Origin: JAZOTM01 sp045657625 | GTDB taxonomy: Bacteria; Bacillota; Clostridia; Lachnospirales; Lachnospiraceae | NCBI GenBank assembly: GCA_045657625.1 | Contig: JAZOTM010000024.1 | Span: forward strand, 1-57,191 | Direction of reading: 5' to 3' | DNA: 57,191 nucleotides | Shown: positions 44,642-52,936 of the stretch, piece after piece | Layout of the letters: the number at the start of each line of letters is the position of its first letter | Numbering within the stretch: the stretch's first letter is position 1 | Position numbers and translations under genes: made by a program | Notes under the pieces: model-generated | Told to the model about the DNA's origin: nothing | The model's input: the letters and a program-made list of their open reading frames with translations, nothing else | Databases searched by the model: none

Positions 44642-45232
44642 ATGGAAACAAAAAAGCTAACAGCAAAGGACTTTATTACCATTGGAATTTTTACGGCAAT
44701 TTGGTTTGTTGTAGAATTTGTATGCGGAGTGCTTGGTTATATTCATCCGTATGTGGTGGCGGGGTATGTAGTACTATTGCCGATGGTAGGAGCTATACCC
44801 ATGATGCTTTTTTACACAAAAATTGAGAAGTTCGGGATGTTGAGTATTATGTCTTGCCTGATTGCAATTATTATGTTTGTAGGAGGTATGGGGTATTTGG
44901 GAGCGCCTCTCATTATTTTGGCCGGTGTACTTGCAGATTGGATTGCCATGACAGGAAACTATAAAAGTTTTCAGAAGACAGTCTTGAGCTACGGTGTATT
45001 TTGTCTTTGGATTTGTGCAAACTATTTTCCTGTCATTGTGACGGCTGAGGCATACAGACAGGATTTAATTGATGGAGGGTTTTCCGCAGCTTACGCAGAT
45101 TCTTTGTTTTCGGTGATTAATACACGTACAATTCTGGTTTTGTTGGCATTGTGCTTTGTTTTTGGCATACTTGGTGCATTTTTAGGAAAAGCTATGGTAA
45201 AGAAACATTTTGAAAAGGCGGGAATCGTATAA
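44642..45232 (+). CDS. MptD/Trep_Strep-family ECF transporter S component
   Basis: A 196-residue hydrophobic protein with about five to six membrane segments (KLTAKDFITIGIFTAIWFVVEFVCGVLG at the start). This is the substrate-binding S component of an energy-coupling factor transporter, the type usually labelled MptD or Trep_Strep. The start at 44642 follows AGAGGAGAG; an upstream in-frame ATG at 44609 lies inside the previous gene. Together with the next two genes it makes a complete dedicated (group I) ECF transporter. The substrate of this S family is not settled; heme has been proposed for similar systems in lactobacilli. Confidence 0.82.
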   Translation: METKKLTAKDFITIGIFTAIWFVVEFVCGVLGYIHPYVVAGYVVLLPMVGAIPMMLFYTKIEKFGMLSIMSCLIAIIMFVGGMGYLGAPLIILAGVLADWIAMTGNYKSFQKTVLSYGVFCLWICANYFPVIVTAEAYRQDLIDGGFSAAYADSLFSVINTRTILVLLALCFVFGILGAFLGKAMVKKHFEKAGIV

Positions 45233-45233
45233 G

Positions 45234-45935
45234 ATGTATTTGAAAATCGACCCGAGGACGAAACTATTTATGATTTTTGTAGTGTCTTCTATCGTTATGA
45301 TGAGTGCTACGAATCCATTGTTGTGGACTATTCGAATTTTGGTGACCTTGATTCCGATTTTATTATTGCTTTCAGAGAAACGATATGTTACAGCATTTCG
45401 TTTCTCTGTCCTATATGGAGTTTCTTTGTTTTTTACTTTTTATTATTTATCAGAAGAATCCACGGGACTTCTGAAATCTTTGCTGACCGGGTATTGTGGC
45501 ATTGTAACCCAGTTTTTTCCGGCTTTGATAACAGCTTGGTATGTGATAAAAACCACAAAAATAGATGAGTTTATGTCGGCTATGCAGAAAATGCATATGC
45601 CGGATGGTGTAGCCATTTCACTTGCAGTAGTGATGCGTTTTTTTCCTACCATTCGGGAAGAGTATGGAGCAATTCGGGATGCTATGAAAATGAGAAATAT
45701 TGCTCTTGGAAAGGGAAATCCTTGGAATATGATTGAGTACCGCATGATTCCCTTGCTGTTTTCTTGTGTGAATATCGGAGATGAATTGTCAGCAGCTGCA
45801 ATTACCAGAGGATTAGGTGGAAAGGGAAAAAGAACAAGCGTTGTAGTTTTAGAGCTTCAGTGGCTGGATTATTTGCTATTGGCCGTATTTTCTGTGGCTT
45901 TTTTACTGTTTGTGATTTTTAAATATTTTATATGA
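45234..45935 (+). CDS. ECF transporter T component (CbiQ/EcfT family)
   Basis: The 233-residue membrane protein has five or so hydrophobic segments. It carries the coupling helices typical of EcfT, with the A-R-G-like ITRGLGGKGKR motif and an earlier VVMRFFPTIREEYGAIRDAMKMRNI stretch that contacts the ATPases. The ATG at 45234 comes right after the S-component stop; a TTG at 45210 would lengthen it by eight residues. It overlaps the ATPase gene by four bases (ATGA), so S, T and A are made together. Confidence 0.88.
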   Translation: MYLKIDPRTKLFMIFVVSSIVMMSATNPLLWTIRILVTLIPILLLLSEKRYVTAFRFSVLYGVSLFFTFYYLSEESTGLLKSLLTGYCGIVTQFFPALITAWYVIKTTKIDEFMSAMQKMHMPDGVAISLAVVMRFFPTIREEYGAIRDAMKMRNIALGKGNPWNMIEYRMIPLLFSCVNIGDELSAAAITRGLGGKGKRTSVVVLELQWLDYLLLAVFSVAFLLFVIFKYFI

Positions 45936-47410
45936 ATAAGATAATAGAAATAAAAGATGTGTCTTTTCAATATAAGGGGTCAAAAGAAGGCTTGTTAAAT
46001 CATGTATCCCTCAGTGTTTGGGAGGGAGAAGTGCTTTTGCTTTGCGGTGCTTCCGGCTGTGGAAAAACCACTTTGATTCGTTTGATGAATGGTTTGATTC
46101 CACAGTATTATCCGGGACATTTAGAGGGACAGATACAGGTGGCAGGATACGATCTGAATCAGACCCCCCTTTATGAGCTGGCAGGGGTGGTTGGAACAGT
46201 TTTTCAAAATCCAAGAAGTCAGTTTTTTTCTGTGGATACAGATGGAGAAATTGTTTTTGGACCGGAGAATATAGGTGTATCTGCAGAGGAAATCGGGAAG
46301 CGGAAAGAAGCCGTAGTTCGAGAGTTTCACTTAGAGGACCTTTTGGAAAGAAACTTGTTTGCACTCTCCGGAGGAGAAAAGCAAAAAATTGCTTGTGCAT
46401 CGGTTTCTGCCCTTTTACCTCAGGTTGTGCTTTTGGATGAACCTTCCTCCAATTTGGATATGACGGCTATGGAGGAATTGCGAAAAGCCATTGTGAACTG
46501 GAAGTCTCAGGGAAAAACCATTGTTATTGCAGAACATCGGTTGTGGTATTTAAAGGGTCTGGTGGACCGTGTTTTGTATTTGGAAGAGGGAAAAATTCTC
46601 CGGGAGTGGCAGGGGGATGCTTTTTTTTCCATGGAAGAAAAGGAACTTACAGATTTTAAATTGCGGCCAACTGTCCGGATTCCCTTGGATTTGACGAAAA
46701 ATAAAGAAGAGGAATTTGTTGAAAATCATTTGAACCTTCGGAATTTTCAATTTTCCTATGAGAAAAAGAAAAACTTTTTTCAACGGAAAAAAGAAGCACA
46801 TCCGGATCCGTTAACCTTGACTTTGAATATCCCAAGTCTGGAACTTCCGGTGGGAAAGGTGATAGGAGTGTTAGGCAGAAACGGAACTGGGAAATCCACT
46901 TTTTTGAGATGTCTTTGTGGTCTGGAAAAAGATTGTCCTGGAGTTATAGAGTTTCAAGGTGTGGATTATAAGACGAAGGCACGATTGGGAAAATGCTATA
47001 TGGTGATGCAGGATGTAAATCATCAGTTATTTACAGATAGCGTGGCAGCGGAGGTTCTACTGTCTATGGATAAAGAAGATCCGGAACGGTGTGATGCTAT
47101 TTTAAGACAACTTGGGCTTTTTTCTGTAAAAGAAAAGCATCCCATGGCGCTTTCCGGTGGACAGAAGCAAAGAGTGGCTGTGGCTTCCGCATTGGCAGCC
47201 GGGGCAAAACTCCTGTTGTTTGATGAACCTACTTCTGGCTTGGATTATGTGCATATGGAAATTGTGGGGAAATTATTGCAGGAGTTGGCAAAGGCAGGCT
47301 GTACAGTTTTGGTTTCCACCCATGATTATGAGTTGGTGGAGCAGTCCTGTGATTATGTTCTATATTTGGAGGATGGGCGAGTAAAAGATTTTTTTTGTTT
47401 GAAAAAGTAA
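45932..47410 (+). CDS. ECF transporter double ATPase (two fused ATP-binding cassettes)
   Basis: A 492-residue cytoplasmic ATPase holding both energy-coupling cassettes in one chain. The first has Walker A GASGCGKTTLI, VFQNPRSQFF, signature LSGGEKQK and Walker B VVLLDEPSSNLD. The second has GRNGTGKSTFL, signature LSGGQKQR and LLLFDEPTSGLD. It pairs with the T and S proteins encoded directly upstream. Fusion of EcfA and EcfA' is usual in group I systems of this family. It is the last gene of the TetR-ABC-ECF cluster. Confidence 0.92.
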   Translation: MNKIIEIKDVSFQYKGSKEGLLNHVSLSVWEGEVLLLCGASGCGKTTLIRLMNGLIPQYYPGHLEGQIQVAGYDLNQTPLYELAGVVGTVFQNPRSQFFSVDTDGEIVFGPENIGVSAEEIGKRKEAVVREFHLEDLLERNLFALSGGEKQKIACASVSALLPQVVLLDEPSSNLDMTAMEELRKAIVNWKSQGKTIVIAEHRLWYLKGLVDRVLYLEEGKILREWQGDAFFSMEEKELTDFKLRPTVRIPLDLTKNKEEEFVENHLNLRNFQFSYEKKKNFFQRKKEAHPDPLTLTLNIPSLELPVGKVIGVLGRNGTGKSTFLRCLCGLEKDCPGVIEFQGVDYKTKARLGKCYMVMQDVNHQLFTDSVAAEVLLSMDKEDPERCDAILRQLGLFSVKEKHPMALSGGQKQRVAVASALAAGAKLLLFDEPTSGLDYVHMEIVGKLLQELAKAGCTVLVSTHDYELVEQSCDYVLYLEDGRVKDFFCLKK

Positions 47411-47451
47411 AAAAAATATTCCTAATTCTAGAAATTTTCTTTTGTTCTTTG

Positions 47452-47457
47452 TATAAT
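47452..47457 (+). promoter_or_regulatory. -10 element of the 70-residue protein gene
   Basis: TATAAT at 47452-47457 is followed by a leader (GTAAGCGGGATGGGCT..) resembling that after the TATAAT at 36097-36102, so the promoter was part of the duplicated segment. No clear -35 is seen. Confidence 0.45.
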
Positions 47458-47506
47458 AGAGTATATGTAAGCGGGATGGGCTGGATGAGAAAGAGGAGTA
47501 AGAGTT

Positions 47507-47719
47507 ATGGAGTATATTGTAAAAAGTATTATAGAGCCGGACTTTGGTTGTGAGGAAAGGCCGGAAAATACTGTGGTTATGGACCGATTGCTTCTACGTA
47601 ATGAGAATGGGCAGGAAATCTATCTGGAGGTTTCAGACAAAGAGCTATATGCGAAAAATATCAATGAAGGAGATTGGGTTTCCTTCGCATTGAATCATGA
47701 AATTATAAAGCAGGCATAG
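47507..47719 (+). CDS. 70-residue hypothetical protein, full-length member of a duplicated pair
   Basis: The product is a 70-residue acidic soluble protein (MEYIVKSIIEPDFGCEERPE at the start) with alternating hydrophobic positions that suggest a small beta-barrel. No family was recognised. It has its own promoter and a ribosome site (AGAGGAG). A copy of its first half lies at 36156-36275. The conservation of the Glu-Pro-Asp-Phe-Gly-Cys-Glu-Glu-Arg-Pro segment in both copies suggests this loop matters. Confidence 0.6.
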   Translation: MEYIVKSIIEPDFGCEERPENTVVMDRLLLRNENGQEIYLEVSDKELYAKNINEGDWVSFALNHEIIKQA

Positions 47720-47754
47720 TGAAAAAGGCTATTTTTGAGGAAAGGAGTGTATTT

Positions 47755-47850
47755 ATGAGCTGGAAAACATGCAATATTCATCTTATGAAAGGTTCTATTT
47801 ATGCTGTTTACGGGGATAGTGCGCTCTTTTTTAGTCGAGGGAATATTTGA
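47755..47850 (+). CDS. Possible 31-residue small protein
   Basis: A short frame (MSWKTCNIHLMKGSIYAVYG...) begins at ATG 47755 with a strong ribosome site (AAAGGAG) and ends at 47850. It lies between the 70-residue protein gene and the MFS hairpin. It is too short for family recognition and could be the truncated end of a lost gene. Confidence 0.3.
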   Translation: MSWKTCNIHLMKGSIYAVYGDSALFFSRGNI

Positions 47851-47879
47851 AGTTCGGCTTTATATAATGATGAGTGACT

Positions 47880-47921
47880 ATCTCCTTATTCTAATTACAA
47901 ATAGATTAAGGAGATTTTTTT
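47880..47921 (+). promoter_or_regulatory. Ribosome-site-sequestering, terminator-like hairpin before the MFS gene
   Basis: ATCTCCTTA (47880-47888) pairs perfectly with TAAGGAGAT (47907-47915). After one T-T mismatch the stem is extended by TCTA/TAGA, closed by an eight-base loop. The only ribosome site of the MFS gene, AAGGAG, is in the 3' arm, and seven T follow before the ATG at 47922. The same element can thus end transcription or block translation. A TATAAT at 47863-47868 would start the transcript just ahead of it. Confidence 0.6.
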
Positions 47922-49009
47922 ATGGATAAAAAGAAAGCTAGAAGACAGATTAAAAAATTATATTTGATAGACAGCCTGGGCGGAATTATGATTGGCGGCG
48001 TTGCTTGGGTAGCTTTGTTGATGGCAAGAGGTTTTTCTACGGTAGAAATTGGATTTGCAGAAAGTATATTTCACATATCCAGTATGCTTTTTGAAATACC
48101 ATCCGGTGCACTGGCGGATGTATTTGGACGAAAAAAAGTGATGATGTTAAGTAGCTTGATGACAATTGTGGCATCCACCTTGATGATTTTGTCCAAGTCT
48201 TTTTCAGGTGTAGCTATAGCCATGGTGGTAAGTGCATGGAGTTATAACCTTGCTTCCGGTACCAGGGAAGCTTTGGCATATGATAGTTTGAAGGCAGCAG
48301 GTCTGGAAGAAGAATACATAAATTTGCATCCAATGATTTGATGATTTATCAGATTTTTAGTTCTTTTGGTACACTGTTGATAGGATTTGCTTTATGGTTG
48401 GGTTATAAAAAAGCAAATGTGGTAGATGCAATATTGGCTTTTGTATGTCTGTTGATTGGATTTACTTTTTTTGAAGTGAAGACGGATTTGAATCAGAAGA
48501 AAAGTGTCACCGGGCGTTTTAGGGAAGTGGCTGTGGAAAGCGCAAATTTTATAAAGACAAATCGAAAAGCCAGATGGATAATTGTTTTTAATTCTTTTGT
48601 GGGTGCAGTTTCTGTGTTGATTTTATTTTTTTTACAGGCCCTCTTACCGAAAATGCAGGTGACGGGTCTCTGGCTTGGAGTGGCACTGCTGGTGGTTGGC
48701 CTGGGTGGAGCAGCCGGTGCAAAAGCAATTATCCTATTTTCGAAAACAAGATATCGAACCATTGGAATCATTAGCTTGTTTGGAATTATGATAGCATTTT
48801 CTGCTGTTTTTTCCGGCAATTTATGGTTGATTCTTATAGGGGCTTTTATTGGTGCTTTCTCGGATAATTTTCTTCAGGTACGCTCGGATGTAGTATTAAA
48901 CGATATGGTACCCTCCAACCAAAGGGCAACCTTGATTTCTATAAATTCCTTTGCGTATTCAGTGGTGATGATTGTTTTATCACCCATTTTTGGAGTATTG
49001 TTCTCATAA
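47922..49009 (+). pseudogene. MFS transporter, single frameshift
   Basis: The gene encodes a major-facilitator transporter of about 360 residues split in two frames. The first part (47922-48341) has the N-terminal membrane helices and the loop motif GALADVFGRKKVMMLSS. The second (48338-49009) holds the later helices, ending VPSNQRATLISINSFAYSVVMIVLSPIFGVLFS. Near 48328 the expected EYINLH-S-NDLMIYQIFSS continuity is lost by one missing base (CATCCAATGATTTG). It resembles drug or metabolite efflux members. It may be a real pseudogene or a read error. A regulatory hairpin covers its ribosome site. Confidence 0.75.
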
Positions 49010-49060
49010 ATGATTTGGAATAATTGGAAAGATTATATAAAAGATTTCCATAAAATAAAA

Positions 49061-49087
49061 AAGGTCGGTTGCAACCGATCTTTTTTT
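49061..49087 (+). terminator. Terminator after the MFS gene
   Basis: AAGGTCGGTT and AACCGATCTT pair (one G-T type mismatch) and are followed by seven T. Confidence 0.8.
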
Positions 49088-49151
49088 GTGGGAAACATAT
49101 TTCTAAAATGGAATTTATATAAGAAAAAGTCAGAAAGTAGTATGATAAATA

Positions 49152-49157
49152 TATAAT
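49152..49157 (+). promoter_or_regulatory. -10 element of the acyltransferase gene
   Basis: TATAAT lies 30 bp before the ATG at 49187; the -35 region is AT-rich without a clear hexamer. Confidence 0.35.
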
Positions 49158-49186
49158 ATAAATCTTGGTGCAAAGGTGGGAACGGT

Positions 49187-50254
49187 ATGAGAAAACACTA
49201 TTTGGACAACATCAGATGGATCACCGTTGTGATAGTTGTCATTTACCATGTGTTTTATATGTACAACGCTGAGGGCATTCCCGGAGTAGTAGGGAACATT
49301 TCAGGGTTTAAGGTGCAATACTGGGATGCTTTCCAGTATCTTACGTTTCCGTGGTTTATGTTTCTTTTATTCATGGTATCCGGTATAAGTTCAAGGCTGT
49401 ACCTTGATAATCATACGGACAAAGAGTTTTTTAAGAGCAGAACAACGAAACTGCTTGTCCCTTCCACGATAGGGCTTTTTGCGTTCCAGTTTATCCAGGG
49501 TTACTTCAACACAAGATTATCTAATGCCATGAATGTTATGAAGACGGTGCCTGCATTTGTAGCATTTATGATCATGGCTGTAAGTGGTATTGGAGTACTT
49601 TGGTATATTCAGCTTCTTTGGATATTCAGCGCTGTTCTTATTCCTGTAAGAAAGATTGAAAAAGACAGGCTGTGGAATCTTGCCGGGGAAACCAATATCA
49701 TCGTAATCATTCTTATGGCAGTCCTTGTTTATGGGGTAGCACAGATTTTAAATACGCCCATCATCTGCGTATATAGGTTTGGCTATTATGGACTTGCATT
49801 TTTGCTTGGATACTTTGTGTTTTCTCATGATGAAGTGATTGATGTTTTAAAGAAACATGCCATTTGGCTGATATTCGTGGCAGCGGCTTTAGCTATAACA
49901 TTTTCCATAGTTTATTTCGGAGAAAACTATGCCGATGCTCCGGTATATAAGACACCGCTATTTACTTCGTTTGGATGGTTTGCTTCCATCGCATTTCTTG
50001 GTATGTCTGCAAAGTATTTGGACTTCTCCAACAGGTTTACAACTGTGATGAATAAGTACAGCTGGGGACTATATGTTTTTCATTACTTGGGGCTCTCGCT
50101 TATTGCTGCTTATATAGCGCCAAAAGGTATATTTCCGTTTTCGGTTGTTTATCTTATAAGCCTTGTAAGTGCATTTGTAGTGGCTTATGTTTTGTATGAA
50201 CTGATATCAAGGCTTCCTTTCTTTAGATGGGCGGTTCTTGGAATCAAAAAGTAA
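49187..50254 (+). CDS. Membrane acyltransferase family 3 protein
   Basis: A 355-residue integral membrane protein with about ten hydrophobic segments. It opens YLDNIRWITVVIVVIYHVFYMYN, the acyltransferase-3 start with a conserved His in the first helix. SRTTKLLVPSTIG provides the Arg-containing loop. This family O-acetylates or O-acylates cell-surface glycans or small molecules. The codon choice is richer in C-ending codons (ATC, CTT, TTC) than the genes before it, which suggests it came by transfer. It stands alone with a small pseudogene behind it. The acceptor is unknown. Confidence 0.85.
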   Translation: MRKHYLDNIRWITVVIVVIYHVFYMYNAEGIPGVVGNISGFKVQYWDAFQYLTFPWFMFLLFMVSGISSRLYLDNHTDKEFFKSRTTKLLVPSTIGLFAFQFIQGYFNTRLSNAMNVMKTVPAFVAFMIMAVSGIGVLWYIQLLWIFSAVLIPVRKIEKDRLWNLAGETNIIVIILMAVLVYGVAQILNTPIICVYRFGYYGLAFLLGYFVFSHDEVIDVLKKHAIWLIFVAAALAITFSIVYFGENYADAPVYKTPLFTSFGWFASIAFLGMSAKYLDFSNRFTTVMNKYSWGLYVFHYLGLSLIAAYIAPKGIFPFSVVYLISLVSAFVVAYVLYELISRLPFFRWAVLGIKK

Positions 50255-50263
50255 GGAGATCAG

Positions 50264-50624
50264 ATGTTTAAGGATAACCTATCACATTTAAGGAAATTAA
50301 ATCATATGACTCAGGAGGATATTGCAGAGTTTCTTAATATGCAAGAAAATACAGAATATCTTGAGTCGGATTTGGAAAGTGCAATACTGGGAAATCTTCA
50401 AAAATTTTTAATGGAGTTAGGTAAGGGTTATGCTTTTGTGGCAAGACAACACATCAAGATGTAGGACAGATGAAGATATTGTCAGATATTCTGTTATACA
50501 TGAAAATGAGCAATTATTTGCTGCTAAGTATAAATTATGCCTTCCTTCAGAAGAACAGTTAAAGGCTGAGATTGAGACTCAAAAAGAGATATTCTATATG
50601 CAGCACCCTGAACTTAAAGAGTAG
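50264..50624 (+). pseudogene. Chimeric remnant: XRE helix-turn-helix fragment joined to DUF1016-type nuclease pieces
   Basis: The first frame (50264-50464) starts as an XRE-type repressor (LSHLRKLNHMTQEDIAEFLNM) but switches after 27 residues into sequence typical of DUF1016/YhcG nucleases (ESAILGNLQKFLMELGKGYAFVARQ). After a stop, a second frame (to 50624) holds the carboxy end of the same family (TDEDIVRYSVIHENEQLFAAKYKLCLPSEEQLKAEIETQKE). The PD-(D/E)xK catalytic stretch that normally lies between is deleted. Two former genes have thus collapsed together. DUF1016 proteins often accompany restriction or mobile loci. Confidence 0.65.
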
Positions 50625-50676
50625 ATATGTAGAATGAAGCATAGCTAAAGATATCTAAAAAAGGAAAGAATAAATC

Positions 50677-51300
50677 ATGAGAACATTTAATGATATGCTT
50701 GATAAGCAACTGCAGAATGAAGATTTTAGAAAAGAATATGACACTATTAAGGTTGAGATGGGGGTAACCAACAAAGCAGGAAATGAATTCAAACTTGTCT
50801 TTATAGGACCTGAACACGCAGAACAATTTTTAGACTTCATGCATCAAGTATCTTGCGATACTCACTTTATGTCTAGATATGGAGATGAAGTTTTGCAGGA
50901 TGAAAGTGCAATTCAAGCAGAACAAGCTCGATTAAATACATTTAAAAAAGATGATAAACAAGCTATGATCTCAATTCTTGATGGTGAGAGAATTATTGGA
51001 AATGTGGCGATTCGTTGTGTGACAAAACATAGAAAAACTTCACACAGATGTAGCATAGGATTAGCTGTTCGAAAAGAATACCATGGTCTTGGATTAGGAA
51101 CTACGCTTGTAAATCAAGCTATAAGTTTTGCAAAAAATGCTGGATATAAATCCATGGAACTAGGAGTTCTTTCTGATAATATACCTGCACAAGGCTTATA
51201 CAAAAAAATGGGATTTATAGAATGGGGACGCCTTCCAGGGGCTTTTATTTTGGATGATGGTACAGTTCTAGACGAAATAACTATGTATAGGAATCTGTAA
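50677..51300 (+). CDS. GNAT-family N-acetyltransferase (RimI/PhnO-like)
   Basis: The 207-residue protein has an amino extension of about 45 residues and then an acetyltransferase fold: CSIGLAVRKEYHGLGLGTTLVNQAISFAKNAGY (acetyl-CoA loop R-x-x-x-G-L-G) and LGVLSDNIPAQGLYKKMGFIEWGRLPGAF. A ribosome site AAAGGAAAG precedes the ATG. Proteins with this ending often acetylate amino groups of small molecules or drugs, but the substrate is not visible. It is followed by an epimerase gene 16 bp downstream. Confidence 0.85.
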   Translation: MRTFNDMLDKQLQNEDFRKEYDTIKVEMGVTNKAGNEFKLVFIGPEHAEQFLDFMHQVSCDTHFMSRYGDEVLQDESAIQAEQARLNTFKKDDKQAMISILDGERIIGNVAIRCVTKHRKTSHRCSIGLAVRKEYHGLGLGTTLVNQAISFAKNAGYKSMELGVLSDNIPAQGLYKKMGFIEWGRLPGAFILDDGTVLDEITMYRNL

Positions 51301-51316
51301 ATTGAGGGAGGATACG

Positions 51317-52141
51317 ATGAATGTTTTGGTAATCGGTGGAACGAGGTTTTTTGGAATTCCCATGGTTGATAAACTAATTTTAGATGGACATACTGTATCT
51401 ATTGCAACAAGGGGAAATGCGACAAATCCATTTGGCGACAAAGTGACGCAAATAAGGATGGATCGTTCAAACTATGATAGTGTTAGTAAATCCTTTAAAG
51501 GACAGCAGTATGATGTGATTATTGATAAAATTGCGTATTGTTCTAATGATGTGAAAAACTTGTTGGAGAATGTTTCCTGCAAAAAATATATACAAATGTC
51601 TTCATGTTCTGTGTATTTTGATGATTACGAATGTATTAAGGAAGATGCTTATAATCCGGAAAATGAGGAACTTGTTTGGAAAAATAGAGATGATAATTAT
51701 GCAGAGGGAAAAAGACAAGCTGAGAGAGCTGCACTAGAGTATTTAAATCCATCACAGTGCATATTTGTGAGATATCCGGTTGTAATGGGGCCAAATGATT
51801 ATACAGGTCGCTTGGATTTTTATATAGATCATGTTCGAGATGGTAAGCCAATGTATATTGACGATTTCGATTGTGAAATGGCTTTTATTTATGAAAAAGA
51901 AGCCGGAGAATTCATTGCTGCCCTTGTGAATTCAGATATAAGCGGTCCAATAAATGGTAGTTCTATAGGGATGATTTCACCAAGAAAAATGATAAGTCAT
52001 ATAGAAAAACAATCGAGGAAGAAAGCAATTTTAGATGATCAAGGGGATGTCGCTCCGTATAATGGTGCAGTTGCAAACGTTTCATATGATTTGTCAAAGG
52101 CAATGTCGTTGGGGTATAGATTTTCCCAAATAGATGAGTGA
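51317..52141 (+). CDS. NAD-dependent epimerase/dehydratase family protein
   Basis: An extended short-chain dehydrogenase-like protein of 274 residues. The Rossmann start is MNVLVIGGTRFFG (residues 7-13). YIQMSSCSVYFDD holds the Ser of the active site and YAEGKRQAER the Y-x-x-x-K catalytic pair; RYPVVMGPNDYTGRLDFY follows. The ATG at 51317 lies behind GGGAGG. Such proteins modify nucleotide sugars or act as isomerase/reductase-type enzymes; which one cannot be told. It may share a transcript with the acetyltransferase gene. Confidence 0.82.
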   Translation: MNVLVIGGTRFFGIPMVDKLILDGHTVSIATRGNATNPFGDKVTQIRMDRSNYDSVSKSFKGQQYDVIIDKIAYCSNDVKNLLENVSCKKYIQMSSCSVYFDDYECIKEDAYNPENEELVWKNRDDNYAEGKRQAERAALEYLNPSQCIFVRYPVVMGPNDYTGRLDFYIDHVRDGKPMYIDDFDCEMAFIYEKEAGEFIAALVNSDISGPINGSSIGMISPRKMISHIEKQSRKKAILDDQGDVAPYNGAVANVSYDLSKAMSLGYRFSQIDE

Positions 52142-52282
52142 ATCTATGAGTTGATAGATAATAGATTGCACTCATAAAAAATTGGTGCCCGGTCGAAAAA
52201 ACTGAAGTGACAAATTGATTATAATTATAGTTTTAGTAGCTATAGAATCCCCTAGGTCGACAAATAAATGAAAAACATTATA

Positions 52283-52323
52283 TTGTATGTTTGTCACGAT
52301 AGTTATATAATAATCGTGACAAA
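52283..52323 (+). promoter_or_regulatory. Promoter and palindromic operator of the AbiE locus
   Basis: TTGTAT (52283-52288), a 17-bp spacer and TATAAT (52306-52311) form the promoter. A perfect 11-bp inverted repeat, TTTGTCACGAT (52290-52300) and ATCGTGACAAA (52313-52323), brackets the -10 box and ends next to the ribosome site AAAGGAGG. AbiEi-type antitoxins are known to repress their own promoters by binding inverted repeats, so this is the likely operator. Confidence 0.75.
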
Positions 52324-52333
52324 AGGAGGCTGT

Positions 52334-52936
52334 ATGGCTGAGAAAATATACGATAAAATTAAAAATAGAATAGCGTCATATGAAGCTGGTGAAGTCTTTT
52401 TTACGACAGACTTTAAGGATATGGCATCGTTACCTACCATTCGTAAATGTTTGGGGCGTCAGGTAGAAGAGGGTAATATACGTCGTGTAATGGATGGCAC
52501 ATATGAAAAACCAAGATTTAGCAAGGTCATTCAAGAATATTTGCCTGCAGATCCGGAAAAGGTTGCAAATGCGATAGCTCAAAAGTATCATTGGACTATT
52601 TCGCCATGTGGAGATATAGCATTGAACAAACTGGGATTGTCCACACAGGTTCCGGTTGTTTGGACCTATGTAAGTGATGGCCCGTATAGAGAATTTTCGT
52701 GGGATAATATTACGTTGTCATTTAAGCATAAGACAAACCGTGAGATATCGTTTATGTCACCGGTTTCCATTATGGTCGTTGAAGCACTGAAAACTCTTGG
52801 TAAGAATAATATTGATGAGAATATAGTAGCTGTTCTTAAAAATAAGCTAAATGCTGAAGAAAAGAGCATGTTGTTAAAAGAAACAACTGACTTGGCTACT
52901 TGGATTTTTAATGTAGTAAGAAGGGTGTGCGAATAG
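52334..52936 (+). CDS. AbiEi-type antitoxin (DUF6088), type IV toxin-antitoxin
   Basis: A 200-residue DNA-binding antitoxin. The amino half is a winged-helix domain (FFTTDFKDMASLPTIRKCLGRQVEEGNIRRVMDGTYEKP). The carboxy half (CGDIALNKLGLSTQVPVVWTYVSDGPYREF, EISFMSPVSIMVVEALKTLGK) is the family's antitoxin region. ATG 52334 follows AAAGGAGG closely; an earlier ATG at 52268 precedes the promoter. The stop overlaps the toxin gene start by 10 bp. The antitoxin appears intact and under its palindromic operator, while the toxin is broken, so it is an orphan that might still counter related toxins. Confidence 0.85.
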   Translation: MAEKIYDKIKNRIASYEAGEVFFTTDFKDMASLPTIRKCLGRQVEEGNIRRVMDGTYEKPRFSKVIQEYLPADPEKVANAIAQKYHWTISPCGDIALNKLGLSTQVPVVWTYVSDGPYREFSWDNITLSFKHKTNREISFMSPVSIMVVEALKTLGKNNIDENIVAVLKNKLNAEEKSMLLKETTDLATWIFNVVRRVCE

